54,897 nucleotides of DNA from Nitrospiria bacterium. Lineage in GTDB: Bacteria; Nitrospirota; Nitrospiria; DASWJH01. Location: the NCBI GenBank assembly GCA_036397255.1, contig DASWJH010000084.1:1-54897 (forward strand). The letters are read 5' to 3'. The notes beneath the pieces are model-generated. The model was not told the origin of the DNA and did not search any database. It was given only the letters and a program-made list of their open reading frames with translations. Made by a program: the position numbers and the translations under genes. Position 1 is the stretch's first letter. Each line of letters opens with the position of its first letter. Positions 17,808 to 26,254 of this stretch are shown piece by piece.

Positions 17808-19375
17808 ACCCAACGAAGGGAAAGATGTTTTTCTTTTAATGGGTTTTGAGGGTTAGAATCCTTCCGGGAGTGCGCCCCCACGCTCTCTTCCCTCAAGAGA
17901 GAAGCCGTTGATATACATTTCCCCAAGAGAAGAAGATTTTTTAGTTCAAGCTTGGGCTGATTTTGATAGGTTCCTTTTAAGATCCATTCCCACTTTTGGA
18001 TGAAAGATAAGGTTCGCTCAATTCCTTTCTGATCTCTGACGATTCCAATGCCTTCCCACATGGTCTGCTGCAAATCTTTTCGGATGGAAGAAATTTCAGC
18101 ATTTGAAATCTCATTGACTTCTCCTCCCGATAGCAGGGTTTTTTGGATTTTTTTCAATTGATCCTTGGCAGGAAGGGCCAAATTCTCCGAAGCCTGGCCC
18201 GCGAAGTCTCCCACTTTTTTTCCAAACACCAACCCTTCAAGAAGGGAATTGCTGGCTAAACGATTGGCGCCGTGAACGCCAACACAAGCAACCTCCCCCG
18301 CCCCAAAAAGACCCTCTACTGAAGAAGACCCATCCACAGAAACCTTCATTCCCCCCATCATGAAATGCATGCTAGGAGCCACTGGAATCATTTGCTCAAC
18401 GATATCCAACCCATAGGAGAGACAGGTCTGATAAATTTTTGGGAAACGGCCTTTTATAAAATCCTTGGAAAGATGGGTAACATCCAAAAATACACAGGGG
18501 GTTCCGGAATTCTGCATTTCTTGCCAAATGGCACGGGCCACCACATCTCTTGGGGCCATCTCTGCATCGGGGTGAAACTTCTTCATAAAAGGGGCCCCTT
18601 CTTGATTTCTAAGAATGGCCCCCTCACCACGCATGGCCTCAGACAAAAGAAAAGGAGGGGCTCCAGGAAGCAAAAGAGAAGTGGGATGAAATTGCACAAA
18701 CTCCATGTCCTCTAAAAGAGCCCCCCCTCTGGCAGCCATGGCCATCCCATCCCCTGTGGCCACGCCGGGGTTGGTGGTTCTCCAATAAAGCTGTCCCACT
18801 CCACCGGTAGCCAGCACAGTGATACGAGAAAAAATGATTTGTTGTCTTTGGGTTTCTTGGTTCAAAAGGGTTGCACCAATGCATCTTCCGTCATGAATAA
18901 TTAAATCCATGCTAAACATATTGTCCATTCGGGAAATAAGCGGGAATTTTTTAACGTGGTTTAAAAGGGTCACCATCATTTCTTCCCCAGTAGAATCCCC
19001 TTTGGCACGAAGGATTCGACCCTTTTGGTGGGCGCCTTCCTTGGCAAACGCAAACTCCTCCCCGATACGGTCAAAACATGCCCCCCAGGAAATCAGCTCT
19101 TGAATTCTCTGGGGGCCTTCCTCCACCAGTACCCGAACTGCCTCTTCTCGACACAAACCTTTCCCAGCCCTCAATGTATCTTGAAAGTGAATTTCAATAT
19201 CTTTGGGGTCCTGAATGGCCACAGCAACACCCCCTTGAGCCTGTCCCGAGCTACCCTCTAAAGGAGCGCCTTTGTTGACAATCACCACATCGCCGAACCG
19301 GCTCAACTCAATGGCGGCCCGCAATCCAGCGATTCCTCCTCCGATAACCAGGCTATGACAAAACATGAAATCCAT
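17771..19375 (-). CDS. nadB: L-aspartate oxidase
   Basis: The 534-residue flavoprotein begins with the FAD-binding motif VIGGGIAGLRAAIEL and has SSGQAQGGVAVA, LATGGVGQLYW, PTSLLLPGAPPFLLSEAMRGEG and MHFMMGGMKV, all typical of NadB and related succinate dehydrogenase flavoproteins. It oxidises aspartate to iminoaspartate for NAD synthesis. The ATG overlaps by one base the stop of the upstream lipoprotein gene, and the 3' end overlaps the convergent transglycosylase gene by 37 bases. Confidence 0.95.
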   Translation of the reverse strand: MDFMFCHSLVIGGGIAGLRAAIELSRFGDVVIVNKGAPLEGSSGQAQGGVAVAIQDPKDIEIHFQDTLRAGKGLCREEAVRVLVEEGPQRIQELISWGACFDRIGEEFAFAKEGAHQKGRILRAKGDSTGEEMMVTLLNHVKKFPLISRMDNMFSMDLIIHDGRCIGATLLNQETQRQQIIFSRITVLATGGVGQLYWRTTNPGVATGDGMAMAARGGALLEDMEFVQFHPTSLLLPGAPPFLLSEAMRGEGAILRNQEGAPFMKKFHPDAEMAPRDVVARAIWQEMQNSGTPCVFLDVTHLSKDFIKGRFPKIYQTCLSYGLDIVEQMIPVAPSMHFMMGGMKVSVDGSSSVEGLFGAGEVACVGVHGANRLASNSLLEGLVFGKKVGDFAGQASENLALPAKDQLKKIQKTLLSGGEVNEISNAEISSIRKDLQQTMWEGIGIVRDQKGIERTLSFIQKWEWILKGTYQNQPKLELKNLLLLGKCISTASLLREESVGAHSRKDSNPQNPLKEKHLSLRWVQSNCTVEVLIS

Positions 19376-19857
19376 TATGGCTGCCTCAGTTTTTTCAATT
19401 CAAAGGGAGAATCCCCCTCAATACCCAGCACAAGAGGCTCTTTCTTTCCCTCAAACAGGAAGACCATATCACCTTTTTTGGAAAAAACGGTTCCTTTTTC
19501 TTTTCTTTGCCATTTCCCTTGCCAATGGATATAAGCTTTAGCCTTGGCTTCCTGAAGAATTACCTTCTCAATAAAAAATTTTAGGGTAACCGGATCCAAT
19601 TGCACAAATATATGGTCTAAATTCTTTTCCAGTATAAGGGCCCCATTGGCATCTTCTTGGGAAAAATATTTTAAAAATTCCACAGGATCTTTTTTTATAT
19701 AACTGGTCCGTAATGTTTCGATAACGTGATCCATTTCCCTAACTCTTAAACCATCCTCTGAAGGAACCAGATTTCCCTTAGAGCAAGACGCCTCAACCAA
19801 AAAAATAAGGGAAAAAAATAAAACAGTGGAAAAAAATGCCCATAGAGATTTTTTCAT
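19375..19857 (-). CDS. putative lipoprotein of unknown function
   Basis: The 160-residue protein has a classic lysine-plus-hydrophobic signal sequence ending in EASC, a plausible though not ideal lipobox. The mature part has helices followed by strands ending FELKKL, suggesting a small alpha+beta fold, perhaps NTF2-like, which is a guess. It is translationally coupled to nadB (one-base overlap), but no functional link is obvious. Confidence 0.65.
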   Translation of the reverse strand: MKKSLWAFFSTVLFFSLIFLVEASCSKGNLVPSEDGLRVREMDHVIETLRTSYIKKDPVEFLKYFSQEDANGALILEKNLDHIFVQLDPVTLKFFIEKVILQEAKAKAYIHWQGKWQRKEKGTVFSKKGDMVFLFEGKKEPLVLGIEGDSPFELKKLRQP

Positions 19858-19919
19858 AAGAGGATTATATAAACCAGTTCTCCAAAATGCAAGAAACCTG
19901 AGTTTTCAGTGAAATGTTC

Positions 19920-19948
19920 TTGACAAGGTTTCAGGGAATGTGTAACTT
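19920..19948 (+). promoter_or_regulatory. putative promoter for SLC13 permease gene
   Basis: TTGACA (19920-19925) is followed after 17 bases by a weak -10, TAACTT (19943-19948). The gene starts 39 bases later. Confidence 0.4.
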
Positions 19949-19987
19949 GGCCCAGCACTCTGGCCTTTTTGTATTGAAAGGGCTTGA

Positions 19988-21400
19988 ATGGCCTTTTTGT
20001 TCCCGTTACTGGTAAAAAGAAAATGGTTTCTAATCTGCTTTTCCCTGGGAGCCCTGCCTCTTTTTTTTGATCCCCCTTCCGGACTTACCCCCGAGGGTTT
20101 CAAAGTTCTCAGCATCGCCGGAATTGCAATTCTCCTTTTTATTACAGAACCGATTCCCCTCCCCACCGTTGCCCTATTGATTGCTGTCCTTCAGGTTTTA
20201 TTCCAGATTGGAACCCCAACGGAGGTGGCAAAATCCTTTATGAGCGATTCTGTTTTTTTTATCATGGGATCTCTCATGCTAGCCGTTGCCATTGTAAAGC
20301 AAAAACTGGATAAGCGGATTGCTTTAGCCATTCTCCGAATCACGGGTCCCAGTGTCTATCGAATCACTTTCGGGTTTGTGATCGTATCCGCATTAATTGC
20401 CTCAGTTGCGGGAGAGCACACCGTCACCGCCATGATGCTTCCCGTAGTCATTACACTCATTACATTCACCTCAACGGAACCCCAAAATATACGCAACTTA
20501 TCCATCCTGCTCCTTCTCTCCATCGCATATGGTGCCATGATCGCAGGTTTTGGAACGCCTTCAGGGGGCGCCCGAAACGCAATCATGATTGCTTATTTTA
20601 GGCATCTTTTTGACATTCGGATCAGTTATCTTACATGGATTGGATACCTTTATCCCCTTCTTTTCCTGCAGGTCCCTTTTGTGACCTACCTCCTTTATAA
20701 AACGTTTAAACCAGAGGTACAAAATCTTCAGCCAGCCATCTCCCAACTGAAAGAGAAGGTAAAAGGGGAAGGGAAGCTTACGGACAAAGACCGTTGGACA
20801 ATTGCAATTTTCTTATTTACAATGCTCCTTTGGATCACCGTAAGTGATCAAATCGGGCTTGGTATCACCGCCCTCATCGGTGTTTTTCTTTACCTCCTTT
20901 TTGACATTGTAAAATGGGAAGACCTCAATAATGGAATTAACTGGGGGGTCATTCTCATATATGCCAGTGCCATCTCCCTCGGTATTTCAATGAAAGATAC
21001 CGGGGCCGCCAACTGGCTGGCCAATGCCCTGCTAGGGTGGTTGACCACAAACGGGGCCCAAAACGATCTCCTTATTTTGGGAATGATCGCTATCATCACA
21101 ATGGCCATCGCCTCCTTTATCAGCAGCGGGGCGGCCGTAGGGATGCTCGGCCCCATAACCTTAGAATTGGCCCGACTTGGAGAAACCTCCATCATAGCAG
21201 CAGGGTTGATTACCGTCATGGCATCCTCGTTTTCTTTTATGACAGCGGTGGCCTCACCCGCATCCCAGATTGTTTTATCCAGCGGTTACATCCGGAAAAA
21301 AGATTTCCTGAAGGGGGGCTGGAAAATCACCCTGGTTTCTTTAATACTACTGCTTTTATATTCCCAAACCTATTGGAAATTGGTGAATCTCCCCCAATAG
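19988..21400 (+). CDS. SLC13/DASS-family anion permease
   Basis: The 470-residue membrane protein has about eleven hydrophobic segments. It shows family landmarks such as FITEPIPLPTVALL, FMSDSVFFIMGSLMLA, GAMIAGFGTPSGGARN and SSGAAVGMLGPI, with two duplicated re-entrant halves. DASS proteins usually move dicarboxylates or sulfate using sodium; the substrate here is not readable. It is followed 39 bases later by a two-domain universal stress protein on the same strand, a pairing often seen with transporters. Confidence 0.9.
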   Translation: MAFLFPLLVKRKWFLICFSLGALPLFFDPPSGLTPEGFKVLSIAGIAILLFITEPIPLPTVALLIAVLQVLFQIGTPTEVAKSFMSDSVFFIMGSLMLAVAIVKQKLDKRIALAILRITGPSVYRITFGFVIVSALIASVAGEHTVTAMMLPVVITLITFTSTEPQNIRNLSILLLLSIAYGAMIAGFGTPSGGARNAIMIAYFRHLFDIRISYLTWIGYLYPLLFLQVPFVTYLLYKTFKPEVQNLQPAISQLKEKVKGEGKLTDKDRWTIAIFLFTMLLWITVSDQIGLGITALIGVFLYLLFDIVKWEDLNNGINWGVILIYASAISLGISMKDTGAANWLANALLGWLTTNGAQNDLLILGMIAIITMAIASFISSGAAVGMLGPITLELARLGETSIIAAGLITVMASSFSFMTAVASPASQIVLSSGYIRKKDFLKGGWKITLVSLILLLLYSQTYWKLVNLPQ

Positions 21401-21439
21401 ACCAAATTTCCTTTTTTTTAAGGAAGGGGAGATAAAATT

Positions 21440-22414
21440 TTGGAAGACCCCAAAGGTTTTAAAATGCTCAAGAGTCTCGGCATGAAAATTTTAATATGTA
21501 CGGATGGGGAAGAAAATGCCGAAAAAGCGCTCATCTTTGGGGGCCAATTTGCCAAGGAGCTCCAAGCCGATGTTTCGGTCCTTTATGTAAGACCCAAGGA
21601 ATCCGGTATGGATCGCATTCATCTCAGCACAGCCCGAGAAAAGCTTACCGAGTGGGATCTTGAAATTCCCGGGGTGGCCATTTTAAAAAAAGCCCAAGAA
21701 ATTCTGACCGGACTGGGCCTCACACGCCTTCTTCCCTCAGGGGAAGTTGAAATGCGTCACACCTTTAGGGAAGGAATCTATGGTGCCACTGAGATTCATT
21801 TTATCGGAGAACATGGGGAAAATGTTCGTTTACGGTTAAGAGAGGGGAATTCAACAGAAGAAATTTTAGAGGAATCCGAAGTAGGTCAATACAATCTCAT
21901 TATAACGGGTTCAAGGGGCCACAAAGGAATAACCCGCTATTTTGTAGGAAGCACCGCCCTTCGGATTGCGGAGCATGCCAAATGCTCCGTTTTGATTGCA
22001 AAAAATATCCGGCAAGGTGATTCCTTCCTCATGTGCACCGATGGATCCCCCTTGGCTGAAAAAGCTGAAATCTTCGGGGCCAAAATTGCCCAAGCCCTTT
22101 CAGCCAAGGTTACTGTACTCTCTATCGCCAATGAATCGGTCCCGATTGAAAAAGCAACGGAAAGAGCCCGCCGTGCAGAGATGATCCTTTCCCAAATGGG
22201 ATTAAATCCACAGGTCAAGGTCATTGAAGGTTCTCCCTTTGAAGTGATTATTAATGAGGCAAAAGACCATGCCATCGTGGTCATGGGGGCCAGTGGCGCT
22301 TCCCCGGTCAGACGATTTTTTTTAGGAAGCGTTCCCCTGAAAGTGATTGAGTATGGAGAATGTCCCGTGCTCATTGTTCGGGAAAAAACACAGGAAACGG
22401 AAAACGAGGCTTAA
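21440..22414 (+). CDS. tandem-domain universal stress protein (UspA family)
   Basis: The 324-residue protein has two UspA-like domains. The first (about 15-190) has ILICTDGEENAEKAL and TGSRGHKGITRYFVGSTALRIAEHAKCSVLI. The second (about 195-320) has FLMCTDGSPLAEKA and MGASGASPVRRFFLGSVPLKVIEYGECPVLIV. The G-x2-G-x(9)-G-(S/T) nucleotide-binding motif is visible in both. TTG 21440 is favoured as start because AGGGGAGAT precedes it by about nine bases; ATG 21464 or 21482 are alternatives. Confidence 0.88.
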   Translation: MEDPKGFKMLKSLGMKILICTDGEENAEKALIFGGQFAKELQADVSVLYVRPKESGMDRIHLSTAREKLTEWDLEIPGVAILKKAQEILTGLGLTRLLPSGEVEMRHTFREGIYGATEIHFIGEHGENVRLRLREGNSTEEILEESEVGQYNLIITGSRGHKGITRYFVGSTALRIAEHAKCSVLIAKNIRQGDSFLMCTDGSPLAEKAEIFGAKIAQALSAKVTVLSIANESVPIEKATERARRAEMILSQMGLNPQVKVIEGSPFEVIINEAKDHAIVVMGASGASPVRRFFLGSVPLKVIEYGECPVLIVREKTQETENEA

Positions 22415-22513
22415 ATATTTTCTTTCAGGTATTGAAAAAGGGAAAGACTTATGTTAGGTTGACACCGCTTTTGAGGAAAGGGTTCTAGTTGAACCAGAGA
22501 AAAGGGGTAGACC

Positions 22514-22609
22514 TTGTCCAGAGTGGTCAAAAAGCGCAGAAAAAAGATGCGCAAACACAAACACAAAAAACTTCTTAAAAAAACCCGTCATCAGCGGAGA
22601 AAACGATAA
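22514..22609 (+). CDS. AURKAIP1/COX24-domain small basic protein
   Basis: A TTG start gives a 31-residue peptide: MSRVVKKRRKKMRKHK, then HKKLLKKTRHQRRKR. The pattern of KKRRKKMRKHKHKKLLKKTR matches the very short AURKAIP1/COX24 domain family found in many bacteria, thought to be ribosome-associated, analogous to mitochondrial small-subunit protein mS38. A GGGGTA stretch lies before the TTG. It stands alone between two universal stress protein genes and is easily missed because of its size and TTG start. Confidence 0.85.
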   Translation: MSRVVKKRRKKMRKHKHKKLLKKTRHQRRKR

Positions 22610-22665
22610 GGTAAAGGTATTTCACGTTTGTTTCTGAAAATTTTTTAAAACAAACCACTGAAACA

Positions 22666-23493
22666 TTATGTAAGGCCTTTTCGCGGTACAGCCACCAAAA
22701 CAGACATTTTGGCGTGCTTGACAATGGTATACGAAAAGTTTCCCAAAAACAGACTGGACAGCCCCTTCCAGGCTGACGATCCGACGATTACCAAATCGTG
22801 ACCTTCTTCCACCGCCTCCTCTAAAATTTCTTCTTCCGGAACGCCTTCTCTCATTTTCAATGTGGGTTGCAATCCGTATTGTTGCTCCAGACTGGAGGCG
22901 ATTTTTTTGAGGTAATTCGTCTCCAGGGGATAGCGTTCAAAAATAACCCGCTGTTCTCGGACATGGATGCCGTACATGACCGGAAGTGGAACCACATACA
23001 ACAGGGTTAAGGATCCTCCGAGCGCGCGGGTGATCTCCCCCGCCCTCCGAATGATTTGACGTTTCTCTTTCCCCAAACGCAAGGGAAGGAGAACTTTCGA
23101 AGCGCTCCCTTTCTGACGGACCACCAGGGTAGAGATTTGGAGGTGCTCCACCACGTGAACGGCCGTATCCCCCAAAAAGAATTCTAAAATGCCCCGGGTG
23201 CCATGGGACCCCAAAAGAACCATTTCATACCCCTGCATGGACTCACTCAAAATCTCCTTGGCCGGGTGCCCTTTGCGGACGATACTTTCAAACTCAACCT
23301 CAAGCCCATCTAAAATCTGACGGGTCCTGCCCTGAATCTTTTCCACATCAACAGGATCCCTTTTGTCTTGAACCGTTAAAACCGTTACTTGGGCCCCAAC
23401 CCCTTTGGCCAATTGACCCCCCAATTGGACCGCCCACTCTCCAAAACCCGATCCTCCATTGCAAACTAAGATTTTTCGTTTTAATTCATTCAT
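22666..23493 (-). CDS. tandem-domain universal stress protein (UspA family)
   Basis: The 275-residue protein has two Usp domains. The first ends in LGSHGTRGILEFFLGDTAVHVVEHLQISTLVV and the second in VGSSAWKGLSSLFLGNFSYTIVKHAKMSVLVAV, both with ATP-loop-like glycine patterns. The start is ATG 23493 (MNELKRKILVCNGGSG), which overlaps the end of the TauE/SafE gene by eight bases (ATGAATGA), so translation is coupled. The likely role is stress-linked regulation of the co-transcribed permease. Confidence 0.88.
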   Translation of the reverse strand: MNELKRKILVCNGGSGFGEWAVQLGGQLAKGVGAQVTVLTVQDKRDPVDVEKIQGRTRQILDGLEVEFESIVRKGHPAKEILSESMQGYEMVLLGSHGTRGILEFFLGDTAVHVVEHLQISTLVVRQKGSASKVLLPLRLGKEKRQIIRRAGEITRALGGSLTLLYVVPLPVMYGIHVREQRVIFERYPLETNYLKKIASSLEQQYGLQPTLKMREGVPEEEILEEAVEEGHDLVIVGSSAWKGLSSLFLGNFSYTIVKHAKMSVLVAVPRKGLT

Positions 23494-24511
23494 GGCTGAA
23501 ATAACGTTTCTCCTCCCACATTCCCCTTGCCAATCCAAAAATAATAAGAACCGACATATAGACGGCCAGGGCCAATATCAATATTCCCGCTAGGTTTCCC
23601 AACAAAGGAATCGCCCAAGAATCTCCCACCTGTTTTAAAACAACAGAAACTCCCGCCAATAAAACTGAATAACCGAAATAAAGTCGGATTCGCATACTTT
23701 TAATATATCGGGTGGCAATACTCCCCAGTTGTGCTCCCACCGCGGCTCCGACCAACATAATCATTGCGGCAATTAAATCCACCTTTCCTTCTAAGGCATA
23801 CACAAAAGCACCATATCCTGAGGAAAAAATGATCTCGAATAGATCGGTTCCAACCGCCACCGTGGTGGGAACCCCCAACACATAGACCAAGGCAGGCATC
23901 CGAATGTAACCCGCGCCTCCTCCCAAAAAACCGGCAAAAAATCCCGTGGCAAATCCGATAAAAATAATGACCCAAACCGAGATAGAAGGAATATTGGACA
24001 CCCTTAGGTTGACCATGGGAGGAATTTTAATTTTTAACACCCAACGGGAAAGGGCGGTCCCTAAACTCTCCTCCTGCCCAATCCCCTTCAGGGGTTTCAC
24101 AAACCGGGTAAAACGAAAATAATCATAAACCATATAGGAACCAATGCTTCCCAACACAAAGATATATATTCCCCTGACCACTGGACTGGTCAGTCCGGTT
24201 TTTTCTAGAGAAAGAATCATCTCTTTTCCGAGTTCAACACCGAAAACCGTTCCAAAAATCATTAAAAGCCCAAGCTTTATATCCACATTCCCCATTTTTT
24301 GATGGCGAAAGGTGGCGATGATAGACTTTCCCATAATATGGGCCAAATCAGTTCCGATGGCAAAGGCCATCGGGAAACCGAAAATGTTCAATGCCGGTGT
24401 CACAAACCAAGAGCCTCCCACCCCAAAAAAGCCTCCCAACACACCCACACAAAAACCGATCAGAATTAAAAGATAGGGATTAATGACCACCCCGGACATG
24501 GGAAGTTCCAT
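23486..24511 (-). CDS. TauE/SafE (TSUP) family sulfite/anion exporter
   Basis: The 341-residue membrane protein has two homologous halves, each opening with a TSUP signature: VGVLGGFFGVGGSWFVTPAL near residue 20 and ATGFFAGFLGGGAGYIRMPALVY near 195. About eight transmembrane segments are visible, with a cytoplasmic linker in between. The family exports sulfite, sulfoacetate or related organosulfur anions; the substrate here is unknown. It is 15 bases downstream of a small membrane protein and overlaps the downstream Usp gene. Confidence 0.92.
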   Translation of the reverse strand: MELPMSGVVINPYLLILIGFCVGVLGGFFGVGGSWFVTPALNIFGFPMAFAIGTDLAHIMGKSIIATFRHQKMGNVDIKLGLLMIFGTVFGVELGKEMILSLEKTGLTSPVVRGIYIFVLGSIGSYMVYDYFRFTRFVKPLKGIGQEESLGTALSRWVLKIKIPPMVNLRVSNIPSISVWVIIFIGFATGFFAGFLGGGAGYIRMPALVYVLGVPTTVAVGTDLFEIIFSSGYGAFVYALEGKVDLIAAMIMLVGAAVGAQLGSIATRYIKSMRIRLYFGYSVLLAGVSVVLKQVGDSWAIPLLGNLAGILILALAVYMSVLIIFGLARGMWEEKRYFSHE

Positions 24512-24526
24512 AAGAGCCGTTTCTCC

Positions 24527-24694
24527 TCAGCGGTTGATCTTTCTTACACGAATTCCAAGCAATTTGAATACATACCCGGCCACCGTACCTAAGAAAAGAC
24601 CCTCCAAGGCCATAACAACAATCACCGTCATTGCAAAGAGAAATGGAGAATGGTTTTCCCAATGATTCAAAAGAGCGATCATTTGGTTCAACAT
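24527..24694 (-). CDS. small single-pass membrane protein upstream of the TSUP gene
   Basis: From ATG 24694 (preceded by GGGGG) the 55-residue protein has one strong hydrophobic segment, LFAMTVIVVMALEGLFLGTVAGYVFKLL, and a basic C-terminus GIRVRKINR. An alternative longer frame from 24772 adds 26 residues without Shine-Dalgarno support. I do not recognise the family. It lies 15 bases ahead of the TSUP transporter and probably functions with it. Confidence 0.6.
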   Translation of the reverse strand: MLNQMIALLNHWENHSPFLFAMTVIVVMALEGLFLGTVAGYVFKLLGIRVRKINR

Positions 24695-25047
24695 AAAACC
24701 CCCATATAAAGAGAAAATCCGAAACACCTCATTATAGGAAAAAGGGAGAAGCCATGCAAAGGGGAAATTCATTTAAGATTGTTAAAAGGCTTTTTCCTTT
24801 TTTAAACAACGATGGAAAAAACCTGTTCTTCTTTTTTTTAAAATAGCATCTAATGTTTTGCCGTAAAAATTCATTGAAAAAATCGAGGCCGTCATTCCCG
24901 CTTGAGCGGGAATCTAGAAGTCAAAAAGGTCTGGACTCCCGTTCGTTCCACCTAAAGTGGTAACAGCCGGATTGACACCGGAATTAATCAAGTTATGTGT
25001 GGGCGTTCCAATAGAAAATATAAACCCTTAACATCAAAGTCTTTTTC
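24695..25047. other. intergenic region with repeat
   Basis: Besides the short palindromic element at 24891-24950, I see no gene or known RNA between the divergent small membrane protein and the TRL-like gene promoter. Confidence 0.5.
24891..24950. repeat. partial GTCATTCCCG palindromic repeat
   Basis: GTCATTCCCG-CTTGAG-CGGGAATCTAGA is followed by CTGGACTCCCGTTCG. It matches the left side of the dispersed element at 9620 and 54570, but its right end has decayed. Confidence 0.7.
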
Positions 25048-25076
25048 TTGACAGAAAATTGGGGGTTTGATATGGT
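25048..25076 (+). promoter_or_regulatory. sigma-70 promoter for TRL-like lipoprotein gene
   Basis: A perfect TTGACA (25048-25053), a 17-base spacer and TATGGT (25071-25076) precede the gene start by 59 bases. Confidence 0.65.
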
Positions 25077-25135
25077 CCTATCCGAAAAAAGCATTTTTCA
25101 TTTAAAACCTAAAACGAGGGTTGAGGAGGAACACC

Positions 25136-25480
25136 ATGGGAAAACGGTTTTGTCTTTTATTCGGTTCGCTAATGTTAACCTTAACTTTAACCGCTTGCGC
25201 AGGAGTAGGAGGATATACCCAACCGGCAGGCCTTTTTCCTGCAGGGTTTCTATTCACCGATTCGGTTTCAGGGTCCCAAGTTTATGAAAATGGTGTTACA
25301 CCCAAGAAAGAAGGAAAAGCATGCGGTAATTATATTTTATTTGTGGGAACAGGTGATACCTCGGTCGAGGCCGCAATGAACAATGGAGGAATCAAGAAAT
25401 TGGTTTTTGTGAAACAGTCTATTAAATCCGTCCTTGGCCCCCTCTTTGGTGAGGTCTGCACCATCGCCCGTGGAAACTAA
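25136..25480 (+). CDS. TRL-like family lipoprotein
   Basis: The 114-residue protein has a signal peptide with lipobox LTLTAC (Cys about residue 16). The mature domain, with GGYTQPAGLFPAGFLFTDSVSG, then GKACGNYILFVGTGDTSVEAAMNNGGIKKLVFVKQ, matches the TRL-like envelope family of unknown function. Two later cysteines (GKACG and EVCTI) may form a disulfide. ATG 25136 has a near-perfect GAGGAGG six bases upstream. A strong promoter precedes it. Confidence 0.82.
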   Translation: MGKRFCLLFGSLMLTLTLTACAGVGGYTQPAGLFPAGFLFTDSVSGSQVYENGVTPKKEGKACGNYILFVGTGDTSVEAAMNNGGIKKLVFVKQSIKSVLGPLFGEVCTIARGN

Positions 25481-25520
25481 AAAGGGTCTAATTTTCCGAG
25501 CGTCAAAATTTAGACCATTC

Positions 25521-25549
25521 TTGACATGTGATTTTTGGTATGTTAATTT
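25521..25549 (+). promoter_or_regulatory. putative promoter for DUF3015 gene
   Basis: TTGACA (25521-25526) is followed by GTTAAT after 16 bases (or TAATTT after 17). The gene starts about 100 bases further on, leaving an untranslated leader. Confidence 0.45.
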
Positions 25550-25648
25550 CGGTTCGGATTTTTAAACCTTTGGAAAAAAAGTGAATTTCTTTAAAAAGTT
25601 TTAAATGAAACCCCAAGCGGTTAAAAAAATAACCCAGGAGGACACCAA

Positions 25649-26137
25649 ATGAAAAAGCTGGTTTTATTGGGAGCTATGGCAGGAATTTTGTTTTCGGTAC
25701 CTAGCGTTTACGCTGTCGGAAAACATCCAATGGCAGGCTGCGGTTTGGCCTATTTCCTCTTTGCCAAAGATAATAATAGCAAGGGAATTCAGATTCTTGC
25801 TGGAACCACCAACGGTTTTATGGGAACCCAAACCTTTGGGATTACCTCAGGTACTTCAGGTTGTACAGAAGATGGGGCACTTGCCTTTAATAAAGAAATA
25901 GAGGTTTATGCTTCAATTAACCTCACCAATTTATCTGAGGAAATGGCTAAAGGAGAGGGAGAATATGTTACCGCATTTGCTTACCTTTTGGGAGCCAATG
26001 ATGAAACAGTTCCAGTAATGCTGAGATTTTTTCAAGAAAAATACATTTCATTTTTCCCTTCGGAAGAAACAAATTCCCTTGAAATGCTGGATGCTTTAAG
26101 GGCAGAACTTTTAGCTCATCCGGAATTCCTTGGTTAG
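25649..26137 (+). CDS. DUF3015 family secreted protein
   Basis: The 162-residue protein has a signal peptide (about 1-22, cut near VYAVGKH) and a mature domain with AGCGLAYFLFAKDN, QTFGITSGTSGC and GEGEYVTAFAYLLG. These are hallmarks of DUF3015, with two cysteines likely disulfide-bonded. Members are periplasmic or surface proteins without defined function and are often found next to DUF4105 proteins, as here. GAGGACACC precedes the ATG, and a strong intrinsic terminator follows the stop. Confidence 0.88.
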   Translation: MKKLVLLGAMAGILFSVPSVYAVGKHPMAGCGLAYFLFAKDNNSKGIQILAGTTNGFMGTQTFGITSGTSGCTEDGALAFNKEIEVYASINLTNLSEEMAKGEGEYVTAFAYLLGANDETVPVMLRFFQEKYISFFPSEETNSLEMLDALRAELLAHPEFLG

Positions 26138-26178
26138 AAAGAACCAAAAATAACCTCTTTTTTTAACCTAAAAAAACG

Positions 26179-26216
26179 GGCTGGGTGTCTTAAAGAAAGA
26201 TGCCTAGCCTTTTTTT
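26179..26216 (+). terminator. intrinsic terminator after DUF3015 gene
   Basis: A 13-pair stem (GGCTGGGTGTCTT with AAGATGCCTAGCC, three G-T wobbles) and a five-base loop are followed by TTTTTTT. It separates the DUF3015 gene from the DUF4105 gene. Confidence 0.85.
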
Positions 26217-26254
26217 ATGGTTAAAAAATTTTTTCTCAATCAATCTAAATTCAA

